From Nocardia sp. NRRL S-836 (lineage in GTDB: Bacteria > Actinomycetota > Actinomycetes > Mycobacteriales > Pseudonocardiaceae), in NCBI RefSeq assembly GCF_001279525.1, contig NZ_LGDY01000025.1:1-64000 (forward strand): DNA of 64,000 nt, written 5' to 3'. A program made the position numbers and the translations under genes. The first letter of the stretch is position 1, and every line of letters begins with the position of its first letter. The notes below the pieces were generated by a model. That model was not told where the DNA came from. It was given only the letters and a program-made list of their open reading frames with translations, and searched no databases. Of the stretch, positions 53,901-62,729 are shown piece by piece.

Positions 53901-54651
53901 GCTCGCCCCGGCGGAGCACAAGCGCTACGCGGCGTTGAAGAAGGACGTCCGCACGATCGCGGCCGACCAGATCCACCGCCTCGAACGCGCCATGGTCGAC
54001 CAGCGCACCTGGACCGCCACCGAGTTCCACACGGTCCTCGCCGCGCACCCGCTGCTGTGGCACATCGTCCGCCGCCTCGTGTGGGTCACGGACTCCGGTC
54101 TGTCGTTCCGGCTCGCCGAGGACCGCACCCTCGCCGACTCGAACGACGACGAGCTCACGCTCCCCGAGACGGCGACCGTCCGCGTCGCCCACCCCGTGGA
54201 GCTGCGGGACGCGCTGGCCGCGTGGGGCGAGGTGTTCGCGGACTACGAGATCCTCCAGCCGTTCCCCCAGCTGGGCCGCCCGCTGCACGTCCTCCCGGCC
54301 GGCGAGAACCTCCTGACCCACCTGAAGAAGTACAGCGCCACGCCGTACCCGGTGGGCAAGATCCTCGGCCTCACCAAGCGGGGCTGGGTCCGCGGCGAAC
54401 CCCAGGACGCCGGCGTGGAGTGCTGGATCACCCGGCCGTTCCCCGGCGGCGGCGCCCTCGTCGCCTCCCTCGACCCCGGCATCGCGGTCGGCGCGGTCGA
54501 CGTCTTCCCGGAGATCAAGTTCGACGACCTCTGGTACTCCGCCAACGGCAGGGGCTACTGGTCCGCCAGGGACAACGCCGCGTCCACCCTCGACCTCGAC
54601 CCGATCACGACCTCCGAACTGCTGTCCGAACTGGAGTCCCTGCAGCCGTGA
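50956..54651 (+). CDS. WGR-DUF4132 protein, copy 1 (YehI/MolR-like)
   Basis: I choose GTG 50956 (1231 residues) because it matches the start of copy 2; a TTG at 50893 is also in frame. Residues 1-66 are a WGR domain (RRWELVSGGSAKFWEVERDG, TVRFGRLGAAGQTQTKELAS). An Ala/Pro/Gln/Thr-rich linker covers about 67-170. A long helical-repeat-like middle follows, with DUF4132 at the C-terminus (AEHKRYAALKKDVRTIAADQ, WHIVRRLVWV, FRLAEDRTLADSNDDELTLP, WVRGEPQDAGVECWITRPFP). WGR domains occur in PARPs and bind nucleic acid. First gene of the operon with MoxR, DUF5682, VWA and SWIM genes. Confidence 0.9.
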   Translation: MRRWELVSGGSAKFWEVERDGAAVTVRFGRLGAAGQTQTKELASAEAATAHVAKLVAEKEKKGYRSTTAPASGSATPAPAAQPAATQSAAASVATQAATAQPTAQPGTAQPAASGAAQATTAQPTAQPDAAQPGTAALAQTTAQPAPTAQPGATQPAAASAAPVSPHPPVVDEDTWTMPKAWLREVVRQRGFEPPPVFSLDPELAETGRGRTTKQAATLDRLLAAPESDPDLVAAARDHLAGRANPVGAAAIAVMTARDVATLHHWIADHGLAFAVTALVESIGMFAGAKWLPQTRTSSEPHLYRYGAAVDVRQDSSQAQVLTAARYALAVADDAEREQAETALGQLDTPDSALLRAFLVPWRDDWFDEACEVRSPSSRFWMRACSASTPEQFDRTPSLMNNGAAVLYTAVYVLGPAVVPLLVSDLDHSYQLSDRRKKVLKVLAALPTDEAFTALLDRLSTKYVRPVLLSAMAAFPARAARLLGERAASDADTRQLLSVHLKTHPHLPAPEGFSPTDDDLVPEAAADALPPVLATPPWVHRKPPVKAVVVADLPVPEPSIVWRQGEREEWLNRDYWNSRTSWQDLMAEFQAGRHGYRTRDLFAVAPEDEVRHLLADWRPHVSWGADITGKMLAARFGFDALRPLLRMVEASSTNAVVVLPFATPEVAALMADWFVRLKQVRKVALEWLARHRETAARFLVPAALGKPGAQRRNAEAALRQLHAMGVDVLAAAPEAAVDGLRTLLSVDPVDVLPAKLPVLGEWADTRLLPQVLLSDRTSALSPEAASSLLMTAALSKPGEVYAGLPPAREALDRESLAAFAWAVFERWQEIGAPSKEGWALSALGWFGDDTTVRALSPLIRSWPGESQHAKAVAALDVLADIGTEVALSHLNGIAEKVKFKGLKTRAQEKVSQIAAELGLSRDQLADRLVPRLGLDDEASLVIDYGPRQFRVGFDEQLKPYVLDPDGKRRKDLPKPGAKDDQELAPAEHKRYAALKKDVRTIAADQIHRLERAMVDQRTWTATEFHTVLAAHPLLWHIVRRLVWVTDSGLSFRLAEDRTLADSNDDELTLPETATVRVAHPVELRDALAAWGEVFADYEILQPFPQLGRPLHVLPAGENLLTHLKKYSATPYPVGKILGLTKRGWVRGEPQDAGVECWITRPFPGGGALVASLDPGIAVGAVDVFPEIKFDDLWYSANGRGYWSARDNAASTLDLDPITTSELLSELESLQP
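51160..51450 (+). repeat. Imperfect tandem repeats coding an A/P/Q/T linker
   Basis: Repeats of the unit encoding TAQPTAQPG and variants (TAQPTAQPGTAQPAASG, TAQPTAQPDAAQPG) occupy the linker after the WGR domain of copy 1. Copy 2 has an unrelated Pro-rich linker at the same place, so the linker evolves quickly. Confidence 0.75.
53520..53930 (+). repeat. Near-identical tract shared with copy 2 (57230-57640)
   Basis: About 410 bases match the paralogue at an offset of 3710 bases with only scattered differences, many at third positions. The regions before it differ much more. This pattern suggests recent gene conversion. Confidence 0.8.
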
Positions 54652-54674
54652 ACCCGACCACGAGGAGTACAGCA

Positions 54675-57600
54675 GTGCACAGGTGGGAGCTCGTCTCCGG
54701 CGGCTCGGCGAAGTTCTGGGAGGTGGCGCAGGACGGCGCCGCCGTGACCGTCCGATTTGGACGGATCGGCACCGCCGGACAGACGCAGACCAAGGAGCTG
54801 GCGTCGGCGGAGGCCGCCACGACGCACGTCGCGAAGCTGGTGGCGGAGAAGGAGAAGAAGGGCTACAGCGCCGTCGCCACGACCGCTGCGGCTACCGCTT
54901 CCCCGGCCGCCCCCGCACCCGGTCAGCCTTCGGCCGCTGCCCAGTCGGCCACCACCGGCGCGACACCCGCTGCCCAGCCGACCACGGCTGGCGCCACAAA
55001 CCCGCCCACTGCCCCTGACGAGCAGCCACCAGCCGCCACACCCCCGTCCGGTACCCCAGCGCCGCAGCCACTCGCCCACTCCTCCACACCCGCACCCACC
55101 GAGCCGCCAGCCGCCGACACCCCCGCCACCGACCACGCCGCGGCGGTCGTCGACGAGGACGCCTGGGAGATGCCCAAGGCCTGGCTCCGGCACGTCGTGC
55201 GCCAGCGCGGTTTCACCCCGCCGCCGGAGTTCATCCTCGACCTCGACCTGGCCGCCGAGGCCCGCAGCCAGGTGACCGTCAACGCCGGTGCGGTCGGACG
55301 CGCGCTGACCGCCCAGGGCACGTCCGCCGAGCTCGTCAGCGCCACCAGGGAACACCTGGCCGGACGACCGAACCCCGTCGGCGCGGCGGCGGTCGCGACC
55401 ATCACCGCGTGCGGCCTGCCGTCGGTGCACGCCTGGATCGCCGACCACGGCGTGGCGTTCGCCGCCGAGGCGGTCGTCGAGTTCATGGGGCTGGCGTACT
55501 CGGAGGAGTGGGACAGCGTGCGGTCGAAGCAGACGAACTGCCGTCTGCACCGCGTGACCGACGGCTTCCAGACCGCCCTCGACCGCGTCGAGGGCCGGAT
55601 GCTCACCGCGGTCCGGTACGCGCTCGCGGTCGCGGACGACGCGGAGCGTGCGGCCGCGGAGACCGCGCTGGAGGAGATGGCCGCGACGGACACGGTGCGG
55701 GAGCTGCGGTCCTACCTGCTGCCCGAGCGCTCCGACTGGTTCGCCGAGGTCTGCGCCCTGCCGTACACGTCGAGCAAGTGGTGGATGCTGCCGTGCACGG
55801 CGCGCAGCCACGAGGACTTCGTGCGCGCCGATTCGTCGCTGACCAACTCCGCGTTCGTGCTGTACACGGCGGTGTACGTGCTGGGTCCGGCCGTCGCGCC
55901 GTTGCTCGCGCAGGAGCTCGACCAGGAGTACGTGTGGGCGGAGGGCGTGAAGCAGGCGGTCAAGGTGCTCGCGGCGCTGCCGGCGGACGAGGCGTTCACG
56001 GTCCTGCTCGACCGGCTCGACCGGAAGTACGTGCGGCCGGCGGTGCTGACGGCGATGGCGGCGTTCCCGCGGCGGGCGGCCCGGCTGCTCGGTGAGCGGG
56101 TGTCGGGCAATGCGGACGTGCAGCAGCTGCTGAGCGCGCACCTGCGGACGCACCCCACTCTCGACGTGCCGGCCGACGTCCTCGCGGTGCTCGCCGAGTC
56201 CGAGGTGGAGAGCTGGCCGGAGGCGGACGTGGACCAGCTGCCGCCGCTGCTGGTGTCACCGCCGTGGCGTGACCGCAGACCGGCCGCGAAGCCCGTGGTG
56301 CTGGAGGGCCTCCCGGTGCCCGCCGGGTCGGTGCGGTGGGAGGAGGGCGAACGCGAGCAGTGGCTGGCGTCCGGCCGCGAGTGGATCTCCACCCACCACG
56401 ACTGGCGCAAGCTCCTCGCCGACTACCGGTCCGGCATCGTCGGCTACCACGACAACGACCTGTTCCTCCTCGCTCCCGAGAACGAGGTGCGGCCGTTGCT
56501 GGCGCAGTGGCAGCCGAACTACCACTACGGCGTCGAGGAGTGGGGCAAGCAGCTCGCCGCGCGGTTCGGCGCGGACGCCGTGGCGCCGCTGACGAAGCTC
56601 GCGCAGTCCAGTCCGGCACAGGGTGGCGTGGTGCTGCTGCCCTTCGCCACGGCCGAGGTGGCCGCGGTGATGGCCGGCTGGTTCGCGCGGACCAAGCTGC
56701 CCCGCCGCTGGGCACTGGCGTGGCTGGCCCGCCACCGCGAGCAGGCCGCGCTGCTGCTCATCCCCGCGGCCGCCGGCAAGCCCGGTGCCGCCCGCCGAGA
56801 CGCCGAGGCGGCCCTTCGGCACCTGCACGGCCTCGGTGTGGACGTGGCGGGTCTTGCGGCCTCCTGCGGTGCGCAGGCGGCGATCGACGCCGTGCTGGCG
56901 GTCAACCCGGTGGACGTGCTGCCCGCGAAGCTGCCGGTGCTCGGCGACTGGGCGGACGTCCGCATGCTGCCGCAGGTCCTGCTCCGCGGCCGCACGCACG
57001 CCCTGCCCGCCGAGGCGTCGGCCAGCCTGCTGATGACGGCCGCGTTGTCCAAGCCGGGCGAGGTCTACGCCGGGCTGCCGATCGCCCGAGAGGCGCTCGA
57101 TCCCGCGTCGCTGGCCGCGTTCGCGTGGGCGGTGTTCGAACAGTGGTACCGGGCGGGCGGGCCGTCGAAGGAGAGCTGGGCGCTGCACGCGCTCGGCTGG
57201 TTCGGCGACGACTCCACCGTCCGCAAGCTGTCCCCGCTGATCCGCAGCTGGCCGGGTGAGAGCCAGCACGCCAGGGCGGTGACCGCGCTGGACGTGCTCG
57301 CCGACATCGGCACCGAGGTCGCCCTCTCGCACCTCAACGGCATCGCGGAGAAGGTCAAGTTCAAGGGCCTCAAGACCCGAGCCCAGGAAAAGGTCTCGCA
57401 GATCGCCGCCGAACTGGGCCTGTCCCGCGACCAGCTCGCCGACCGCCTCGTCCCACGCCTCGGTCTCGACGACGAAGCGTCACTGGTCATCAACTACGGC
57501 CCACGCCAGTTCCGCGTCGGCTTCGACGAACAACTCAAGCCCTATGTGCTCGACCCGGACGGCAAGCGGCGCAAGGACCTGCCGAAGCCCGGTGCCAAGG

Positions 57601-58361
57601 ACGACCAGGAGCTCGCCCCGCTGGAGCACAAGCGGTTCACGACGCTCAAGAAGGACGTCCGCACCGTCGCCTCCGACCAGATCCAGCGGCTGGAACGGGC
57701 GATGGTCGACCAGCGCGCGTGGACCGAGGAGGAGTTCCGCACGGTGCTGGCCGCGCACCCGCTGCTGTGGCACATCGTCCGCCGGCTGGTGTGGATCACC
57801 GACTCCGGGCTGTCGTTCCGGCTGGCCGAGGACCGCACCCTCGCCGACTCGAACGACGGCGAGGTGACCCTGCCGCAGGACGCAACCGTTCGCGTCGCCC
57901 ACCCGGTCACGCTCGGGGACTCGCTGGCCGCGTGGGGTGAGGTGTTCGCCGACTACGAGATCCTCCAGCCGTTCCCCCAGCTCGGCCGTCCGCTGCACGT
58001 GCCGGACCGCGGGGAGGACCTGTTGCCGCGCTTGCGGAAGTACTGCGGCACGTCCCACCCGATCGGCAAGATCCTCGGTCTGACGAAGAAGGGCTGGGTC
58101 CGCGGCGAACCGCAGGACGCCGGTGTCGAGTGCTGGATCACCCGGCCGTTCCCCGGCGGCGGCGCCCTCGTCGCCTCCCTCGACCCCGGCATCGCGGTCG
58201 GCGCGATGGACGTCTTCCCCGAGGTCGGCTTCTCCGACATGTGGTTCTCGCCCAGCGGCCACGGTGGGTGGTCACCGCCCAAGGACGCACCCGCCACGTA
58301 CGCGGTCGACCCGATCACGACCTCCGAGATCCTCTCCGAACTGGAGTCCCTGCAGCCATGA
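54675..58361 (+). CDS. WGR-DUF4132 protein, copy 2 (YehI/MolR-like)
   Basis: GTG 54675 is seven bases after GAGGAG and 23 bases past the stop of copy 1; the frame open further upstream is shadow. The protein has 1228 residues with the same order as copy 1: WGR (HRWELVSGGSAKFWEVAQDG), Pro/Thr/Ala linker, helical middle, DUF4132. The middle has diverged (MPKAWLRHVVRQRGFTPPPEF is one conserved island). The C-terminal third is close to identical to copy 1. The stop overlaps the MoxR start by ATGA, so translation is coupled. Two versions may recognise different partners. Confidence 0.9.
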   Translation: MHRWELVSGGSAKFWEVAQDGAAVTVRFGRIGTAGQTQTKELASAEAATTHVAKLVAEKEKKGYSAVATTAAATASPAAPAPGQPSAAAQSATTGATPAAQPTTAGATNPPTAPDEQPPAATPPSGTPAPQPLAHSSTPAPTEPPAADTPATDHAAAVVDEDAWEMPKAWLRHVVRQRGFTPPPEFILDLDLAAEARSQVTVNAGAVGRALTAQGTSAELVSATREHLAGRPNPVGAAAVATITACGLPSVHAWIADHGVAFAAEAVVEFMGLAYSEEWDSVRSKQTNCRLHRVTDGFQTALDRVEGRMLTAVRYALAVADDAERAAAETALEEMAATDTVRELRSYLLPERSDWFAEVCALPYTSSKWWMLPCTARSHEDFVRADSSLTNSAFVLYTAVYVLGPAVAPLLAQELDQEYVWAEGVKQAVKVLAALPADEAFTVLLDRLDRKYVRPAVLTAMAAFPRRAARLLGERVSGNADVQQLLSAHLRTHPTLDVPADVLAVLAESEVESWPEADVDQLPPLLVSPPWRDRRPAAKPVVLEGLPVPAGSVRWEEGEREQWLASGREWISTHHDWRKLLADYRSGIVGYHDNDLFLLAPENEVRPLLAQWQPNYHYGVEEWGKQLAARFGADAVAPLTKLAQSSPAQGGVVLLPFATAEVAAVMAGWFARTKLPRRWALAWLARHREQAALLLIPAAAGKPGAARRDAEAALRHLHGLGVDVAGLAASCGAQAAIDAVLAVNPVDVLPAKLPVLGDWADVRMLPQVLLRGRTHALPAEASASLLMTAALSKPGEVYAGLPIAREALDPASLAAFAWAVFEQWYRAGGPSKESWALHALGWFGDDSTVRKLSPLIRSWPGESQHARAVTALDVLADIGTEVALSHLNGIAEKVKFKGLKTRAQEKVSQIAAELGLSRDQLADRLVPRLGLDDEASLVINYGPRQFRVGFDEQLKPYVLDPDGKRRKDLPKPGAKDDQELAPLEHKRFTTLKKDVRTVASDQIQRLERAMVDQRAWTEEEFRTVLAAHPLLWHIVRRLVWITDSGLSFRLAEDRTLADSNDGEVTLPQDATVRVAHPVTLGDSLAAWGEVFADYEILQPFPQLGRPLHVPDRGEDLLPRLRKYCGTSHPIGKILGLTKKGWVRGEPQDAGVECWITRPFPGGGALVASLDPGIAVGAMDVFPEVGFSDMWFSPSGHGGWSPPKDAPATYAVDPITTSEILSELESLQP
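57230..57640 (+). repeat. Near-identical tract shared with copy 1 (53520-53930)
   Basis: Second member of the paralogous tract; a further block at about 58092-58205 matches 54382-54495 almost base for base. Confidence 0.8.
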
Positions 58362-59428
58362 CCAGCACCCAGACGATGCAGCGCCCGCCGGCCGAGGTCC
58401 GCTACGCCGGTGAGCTCGCCCAGCTCCGCGACTCCGACACCGCGCCGCGGCCACCCGGCTGGGCGCTGAGCCTGGAGGCCGCGCGCCGGTTCGTCGTCGG
58501 CGACGAGAAACGCGGCATCACCAAGAAGTTCGTGGGTGATCCCTCCCTTGTGGACAGAGCGCTGGTGACGCTGGCGACCAGCCGCGGGCTGATGCTCGTC
58601 GGTGAGCCGGGCACGGCCAAGTCGCTGCTGTCCGAGCTGATCGCGGCGGCGGTGTGCGGCGAGTCGACGCTCACGATCCAGGGCGGTGCGGCGACCACCG
58701 AGGACCAGATCAAGTACTCGTGGAACTACGCGTTGCTGGTGGCGGAGGGGCCGTCGCCGCGGTCGCTGGTGCCCGCACCGATGCTGCGCGGCATGGCCGA
58801 GGGCAAGCTGGTGCGGTTCGAGGAGATCACCCGCTGCCCGCTCGAGGTGCAGGACTGCATGCTGTCGCTGCTGTCGGACCGCGTGATGGCGATCGGCGAG
58901 CTCGACGGCCCGGACGGCATGGTGTTCGCGCAGGACGGGTTCAACGTCATCGCGACCGCGAACACGCGCGACCGCGGTGTCAACGAGATGAGCGCGGCGC
59001 TGAAGCGGCGGTTCAACTTCGAGACGGTGTTCCCGATCGCCGACTTCGACACCGAGCTGGCGCTGGTCGAGCAGGAGGCCGCGAAGCTGCTGGAGAAGTC
59101 CGGCGTCCAGCTGGCGCCGAAGCGGGACGTGCTGGAGGTCCTGGTGCGGACGTTCCGCGACCTGCGCGAGGGCACCGACCGGCTCACCACGGTCATGAGC
59201 ACCGCGGAGGCGGTGTCGGTGGCGCACGCGGTCGGGCTGCGCGGGTGGTTCCTGCGCGGCGAGCAGGGCACCGCGGCGGATGTGGTCGAGTGCCTGGCGG
59301 GCACGGCGGCCAAGGACAACGCCGAGGACCTGGCCCGGCTGCGGCGGTACCTGGAGCAGCACGCGCCGCGCAGGAAGGGCAAGCAGTGGCAGGAGCTGCA
59401 CCGCGCCCGGCACCTGCTGCCCGGCTGA
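58358..59428 (+). CDS. MoxR-type AAA+ ATPase (YehL-like)
   Basis: The 356-residue protein has Walker A GEPGTAKS (residues 82-89). Its Walker B lies in LVRFEEITRCPLEVQDCML, with Glu-Glu instead of the usual Asp-Glu. Sensor 1 is FNVIATANTRDRGVNEM and an arginine-finger region is ALKRRFNFE. MoxR ATPases work with VWA proteins to remodel or insert metal into targets. It overlaps the genes on both sides (ATGA and TGATG), fixing it in the operon. Confidence 0.93.
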   Translation: MTSTQTMQRPPAEVRYAGELAQLRDSDTAPRPPGWALSLEAARRFVVGDEKRGITKKFVGDPSLVDRALVTLATSRGLMLVGEPGTAKSLLSELIAAAVCGESTLTIQGGAATTEDQIKYSWNYALLVAEGPSPRSLVPAPMLRGMAEGKLVRFEEITRCPLEVQDCMLSLLSDRVMAIGELDGPDGMVFAQDGFNVIATANTRDRGVNEMSAALKRRFNFETVFPIADFDTELALVEQEAAKLLEKSGVQLAPKRDVLEVLVRTFRDLREGTDRLTTVMSTAEAVSVAHAVGLRGWFLRGEQGTAADVVECLAGTAAKDNAEDLARLRRYLEQHAPRRKGKQWQELHRARHLLPG

Positions 59429-61629
59429 TGGGGGCGGTGTTCGTCGGCGTCCGGCACCACAGTCCCGCCTGTGCCCGGCTGGTCGCCGCCACGATCGAGG
59501 AGCAGCAGCCCGCGTACGTGCTGATCGAGGGGCCGGCCGACTTCAACGAGCGCATCGACGAGCTGTTGCTGGGCCACGAGCTGCCGATCGCGTTGTTCAG
59601 CTACTCCGACGAGCACGCGTCGTGGGCGCCGTTCTGCGACTACTCGCCGGAGTGGGTGGCGATCGCGGAGGCACGCAGGTGCGGGGCGGAGGTCAGGTTC
59701 ATCGACCTGCCCGCGTGGCACCGGGCGTTCCACGACGTCAGCAACCGGTACGCGGACGCGGAGCTGCGGTACGCCGAGGTCGTGGAGCGGCTGTGCCGGG
59801 AGTTCGCGGTCGACAACGTCGACGTGCTGTGGGACCACCTCTTCGAGTCCGAACCGGACCCTCGGGGGCTGGCCGAGTACTTCGACCTGCTGCGCGGCAC
59901 GGCCACCGCGGACGAGGGCGACTCGGCGCGGGAGGAGTACATGGCGAGTTGGGTGCGCGCCGCGGTGCACGATGCCGGTGAGCGGCCGGTCGTCGTGGTG
60001 ACCGGCGGTTTCCACACGCCCGCGCTCAGGGGGATGCTCGACGGCGGCACCGAGTGGCCGGAGGTGCCGGAACGGGAGCGTGGCGCGAGCTACCTCGTGC
60101 CGTACTCGCACGCGCGGCTGGACGCGTTCACCGGCTACCAGTCGGGCATGCCGTCGCCCGGCTACTACCAGCAGGTCTGGGAGCAGGGTGCGCAGCGGGC
60201 CGCCGACTGGCTGGTCGAGTCGGTGGCGACCCGGTTGCGGCGCAGGCAGCAGCCGGTGTCGACGGCGGACCTGATCGCGGCGCGCACCCAGGCGGGCGCG
60301 CTGGCGCGGTTGCGCGGGCACGAGCAGCCGGCGCGCACGGACGTGCTGGACGGCCTGACCAGCGCGCTGATCTCCGAGGACCTGACCCAGCCGCCGCCGT
60401 GGACGCGGCGAGGAACGTTGCAGCCGGGCGCGCACCCGGCGCTGGTCGAGATGATCGGTGCGCTGCGCGGTGACCAGGTCGGCCGGCTGCACCCGGACAC
60501 ACCGGCGCCGCCGCTGGTCAACGCGGTGCAGGAGCTGCTGCGGACGCACGGGCTGGACCACGAGGGCAAGGTGGCGCTCGACCTCACGGACCCGAAGGCG
60601 CTGGAGCGCAGCCGGGTCCTGCACCGGTTGCGGGTGCTGCGGATCCCCGGTTTCGACCGCACGAGCGGGCCGGACCAGGGCGCGCCGCCGCAGCTCGACG
60701 AGCAGTGGGTGCTGCGGCCGGTGGACGGGCGGCTGGCGGCGTTGATCGAGGCCGCCGAGCACGGCGCGACGCTCACGGAGGCGGCCGGGGTGGCGCTCGA
60801 ACGCCGCGCGCGGCACGCCCAGCTGCAGGAGCTGGCCGGGGTCCTGTTCGACGCGGTGCTGTGCGGGGTGTCCTCGCTGTCCGGCCGGGTCAAGGAGGCG
60901 CTCGACGCGGGCGTGCGGGAGACCGGTGACCTCGCCGCTCTGGGTCACGTGCTGAGCGGGGTGCTCGGCCTGTGGCGGCACGACCGGTTGTTCGGCACGG
61001 CGAAGGACCCGTTGCTGGGAGCGGTGATCGACAGCGGCACGACCAGGGTGCTGTGGCTGGTCGAGGGTCTGCACGGCGGCCCGGCCCCGGCCGACCCCGA
61101 TCGGCTGCGGGCGGTGGCGGCGACCAGGGACGCGGTGCTGCACGCGAAGTCCGCGCTGTCGCTGGAGGTCGAGGACGTCACGGGTGTGGCGACGCGGGTG
61201 AGCGAGGACGTGCAGGCGCCACCGGACCTGCGGGGTGCGGCGCTCGGGCTGGCGTGGGCGCTGGGTGCGCAGCCGGACGTGCGGAAGGTCAGGAACGTCG
61301 CGGCGCTCGGCGACTGGCTCGCCGGGTTGTTCGCGGTGGCGCGCGAGGAGGTGCTGGCGAGCACCGAGCTGGTCGGTGTGCTGGACGAGCTGGTCAGCGC
61401 GATGACCGAGGAGGAGTTCCTGGTGGCGCTGCCCGCGTTGCGGCTCGCCTTCGGCTACTTCCCGCCCAGGGAACGGGAGACGATCGCGGCGACCGTGCTC
61501 ACCCACCGCGGCGCCGGGGGTGACGCGCGGGGCGTGACCCGTCTCGACGCCGAGCCGATGGTCGTGGCGGAGGCGCTGGCGGTGGAACGACGGGTCGACG
61601 CGTTGCTGGTGAAGGGCGGACTGGCATGA
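59428..61629 (+). CDS. DUF5682 family protein (YehM-like)
   Basis: The 733-residue protein begins MGAVFVGVRHHSPACARLV and contains VLIEGPADFNERI, LFSYSDEHASWAPFCDYSPEWVA and VVTGGFHTPALRG, the N-terminal pattern of DUF5682, followed by a long helical part. The conserved RHHSP and GPADF motifs recall the active-site loops of TraB/EreA-like hydrolase folds, but the activity is unknown. It is translationally coupled to MoxR and VWA genes. Confidence 0.88.
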   Translation: MGAVFVGVRHHSPACARLVAATIEEQQPAYVLIEGPADFNERIDELLLGHELPIALFSYSDEHASWAPFCDYSPEWVAIAEARRCGAEVRFIDLPAWHRAFHDVSNRYADAELRYAEVVERLCREFAVDNVDVLWDHLFESEPDPRGLAEYFDLLRGTATADEGDSAREEYMASWVRAAVHDAGERPVVVVTGGFHTPALRGMLDGGTEWPEVPERERGASYLVPYSHARLDAFTGYQSGMPSPGYYQQVWEQGAQRAADWLVESVATRLRRRQQPVSTADLIAARTQAGALARLRGHEQPARTDVLDGLTSALISEDLTQPPPWTRRGTLQPGAHPALVEMIGALRGDQVGRLHPDTPAPPLVNAVQELLRTHGLDHEGKVALDLTDPKALERSRVLHRLRVLRIPGFDRTSGPDQGAPPQLDEQWVLRPVDGRLAALIEAAEHGATLTEAAGVALERRARHAQLQELAGVLFDAVLCGVSSLSGRVKEALDAGVRETGDLAALGHVLSGVLGLWRHDRLFGTAKDPLLGAVIDSGTTRVLWLVEGLHGGPAPADPDRLRAVAATRDAVLHAKSALSLEVEDVTGVATRVSEDVQAPPDLRGAALGLAWALGAQPDVRKVRNVAALGDWLAGLFAVAREEVLASTELVGVLDELVSAMTEEEFLVALPALRLAFGYFPPRERETIAATVLTHRGAGGDARGVTRLDAEPMVVAEALAVERRVDALLVKGGLA

Positions 61630-62729
61630 CGGACATGGAGCGCTGGCGGTTGATCCTCGGCGAGCCCTCCGCCCGCAGCACCGGCGGTCTGCGGGGTGAG
61701 GCGGCACGCAGGGACGCCGCGCTGGAGTGGCTCTACGGGCGCGATCCGGGGCTGGCCGAACGCGGTGTGCGCAAGGGCGGCAACGAGGACTCGGTGGTGC
61801 AGACCGTCGACTGGCTGGACGAGGTGCACAGCCTGTTCCCCAGGGAGACGATCGAGCGGCTGGAACGCGACGCGGTCGAGCGGTACGAGATCACCGATGT
61901 CGTGACCGATCCCGATGTGCTGCAACGGATCGAGCCGAACGCGGCGTTGCTGCGCGCGGTGCTGCGGACCAAGCACCTGATGAACCCGGCCGTGCTCGCG
62001 ATGGCGCGCAAGATCGTCGAGGCGGTCGTGCGGCAGCTGGTGGAGAAGCTCAAGACCGAGGTGCGGCAGGCGTTCAGCGGCACGCGGTCGCGGCGGCCGA
62101 GCATCCACCGCAACTCGCGCAACTTCGACTTCCGCGCCACGATCAGGGCGAACCTGCGGCGTTACCGGCCGGAGGAGCGCAAGCTCTCGATCGAACACGC
62201 GAAGTTCTTCTCCCGCACCAAGACCCACGTCGAGCAGTGGCAGGTCGTCCTGCTGGTGGACCAGTCCGGGTCGATGACCGGCTCGGTGATCCACTCGGCG
62301 GTGACGGCGGCCTGCCTGTGGGGCCTGCCGGGGCTGCGCACGCACCTGGTCGCGTTCGACACGAACGTGGTGGACCTGACCTCGGACGTGACCGACCCGG
62401 TGGAGCTGCTGATGAAGGTGCAGCTCGGCGGCGGCACGGACATCGCGAGGGCCGCCGAGTACGGCGCCGGTCTCGTGGACAGCCCGCGCAGGGCGGTCGT
62501 CGCGATCATCAGCGACTTCTACGAGGGTGGCAACCCCGATCGCCTGGTCAGGACGGTGAAGGGCCTGTGCGAGCAGGGCACCCACGTGCTGTGCCTGGCC
62601 GCGCTCGACGAGCAGGCGAACCCGGACTACGACCGCGTGCTGGGCCAGCGCCTGGCGAACGCGGGCGCCCACGTCGGCGCGATGACCCCTGGCGAGCTCG
62701 CGGAATTCGTTGCGGAGAAACTCAGGTGA
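61626..62729 (+). CDS. VWA domain protein (YehP-like)
   Basis: The 367-residue protein has a helical N-terminal half (LEWLYGRDPGLAERGVRKGG, then MARKIVEAVVRQLVEKLKTEV) and a C-terminal von Willebrand A domain. Its MIDAS motif DQSGS is at residues 212-216; GGGTDIARA and ISDFYEGG complete the metal site. It is the usual MoxR partner. Starts and stops overlap with both neighbours by four bases. Confidence 0.93.
   Translation: MTDMERWRLILGEPSARSTGGLRGEAARRDAALEWLYGRDPGLAERGVRKGGNEDSVVQTVDWLDEVHSLFPRETIERLERDAVERYEITDVVTDPDVLQRIEPNAALLRAVLRTKHLMNPAVLAMARKIVEAVVRQLVEKLKTEVRQAFSGTRSRRPSIHRNSRNFDFRATIRANLRRYRPEERKLSIEHAKFFSRTKTHVEQWQVVLLVDQSGSMTGSVIHSAVTAACLWGLPGLRTHLVAFDTNVVDLTSDVTDPVELLMKVQLGGGTDIARAAEYGAGLVDSPRRAVVAIISDFYEGGNPDRLVRTVKGLCEQGTHVLCLAALDEQANPDYDRVLGQRLANAGAHVGAMTPGELAEFVAEKLR

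Noticed and set aside
54057..54674. N-terminal extension of WGR-DUF4132 copy 2 into copy 1
   Set aside because: It is out of frame with copy 1 and arginine/proline-rich; GTG 54675 has a good ribosome site and begins the WGR domain exactly as in copy 1.
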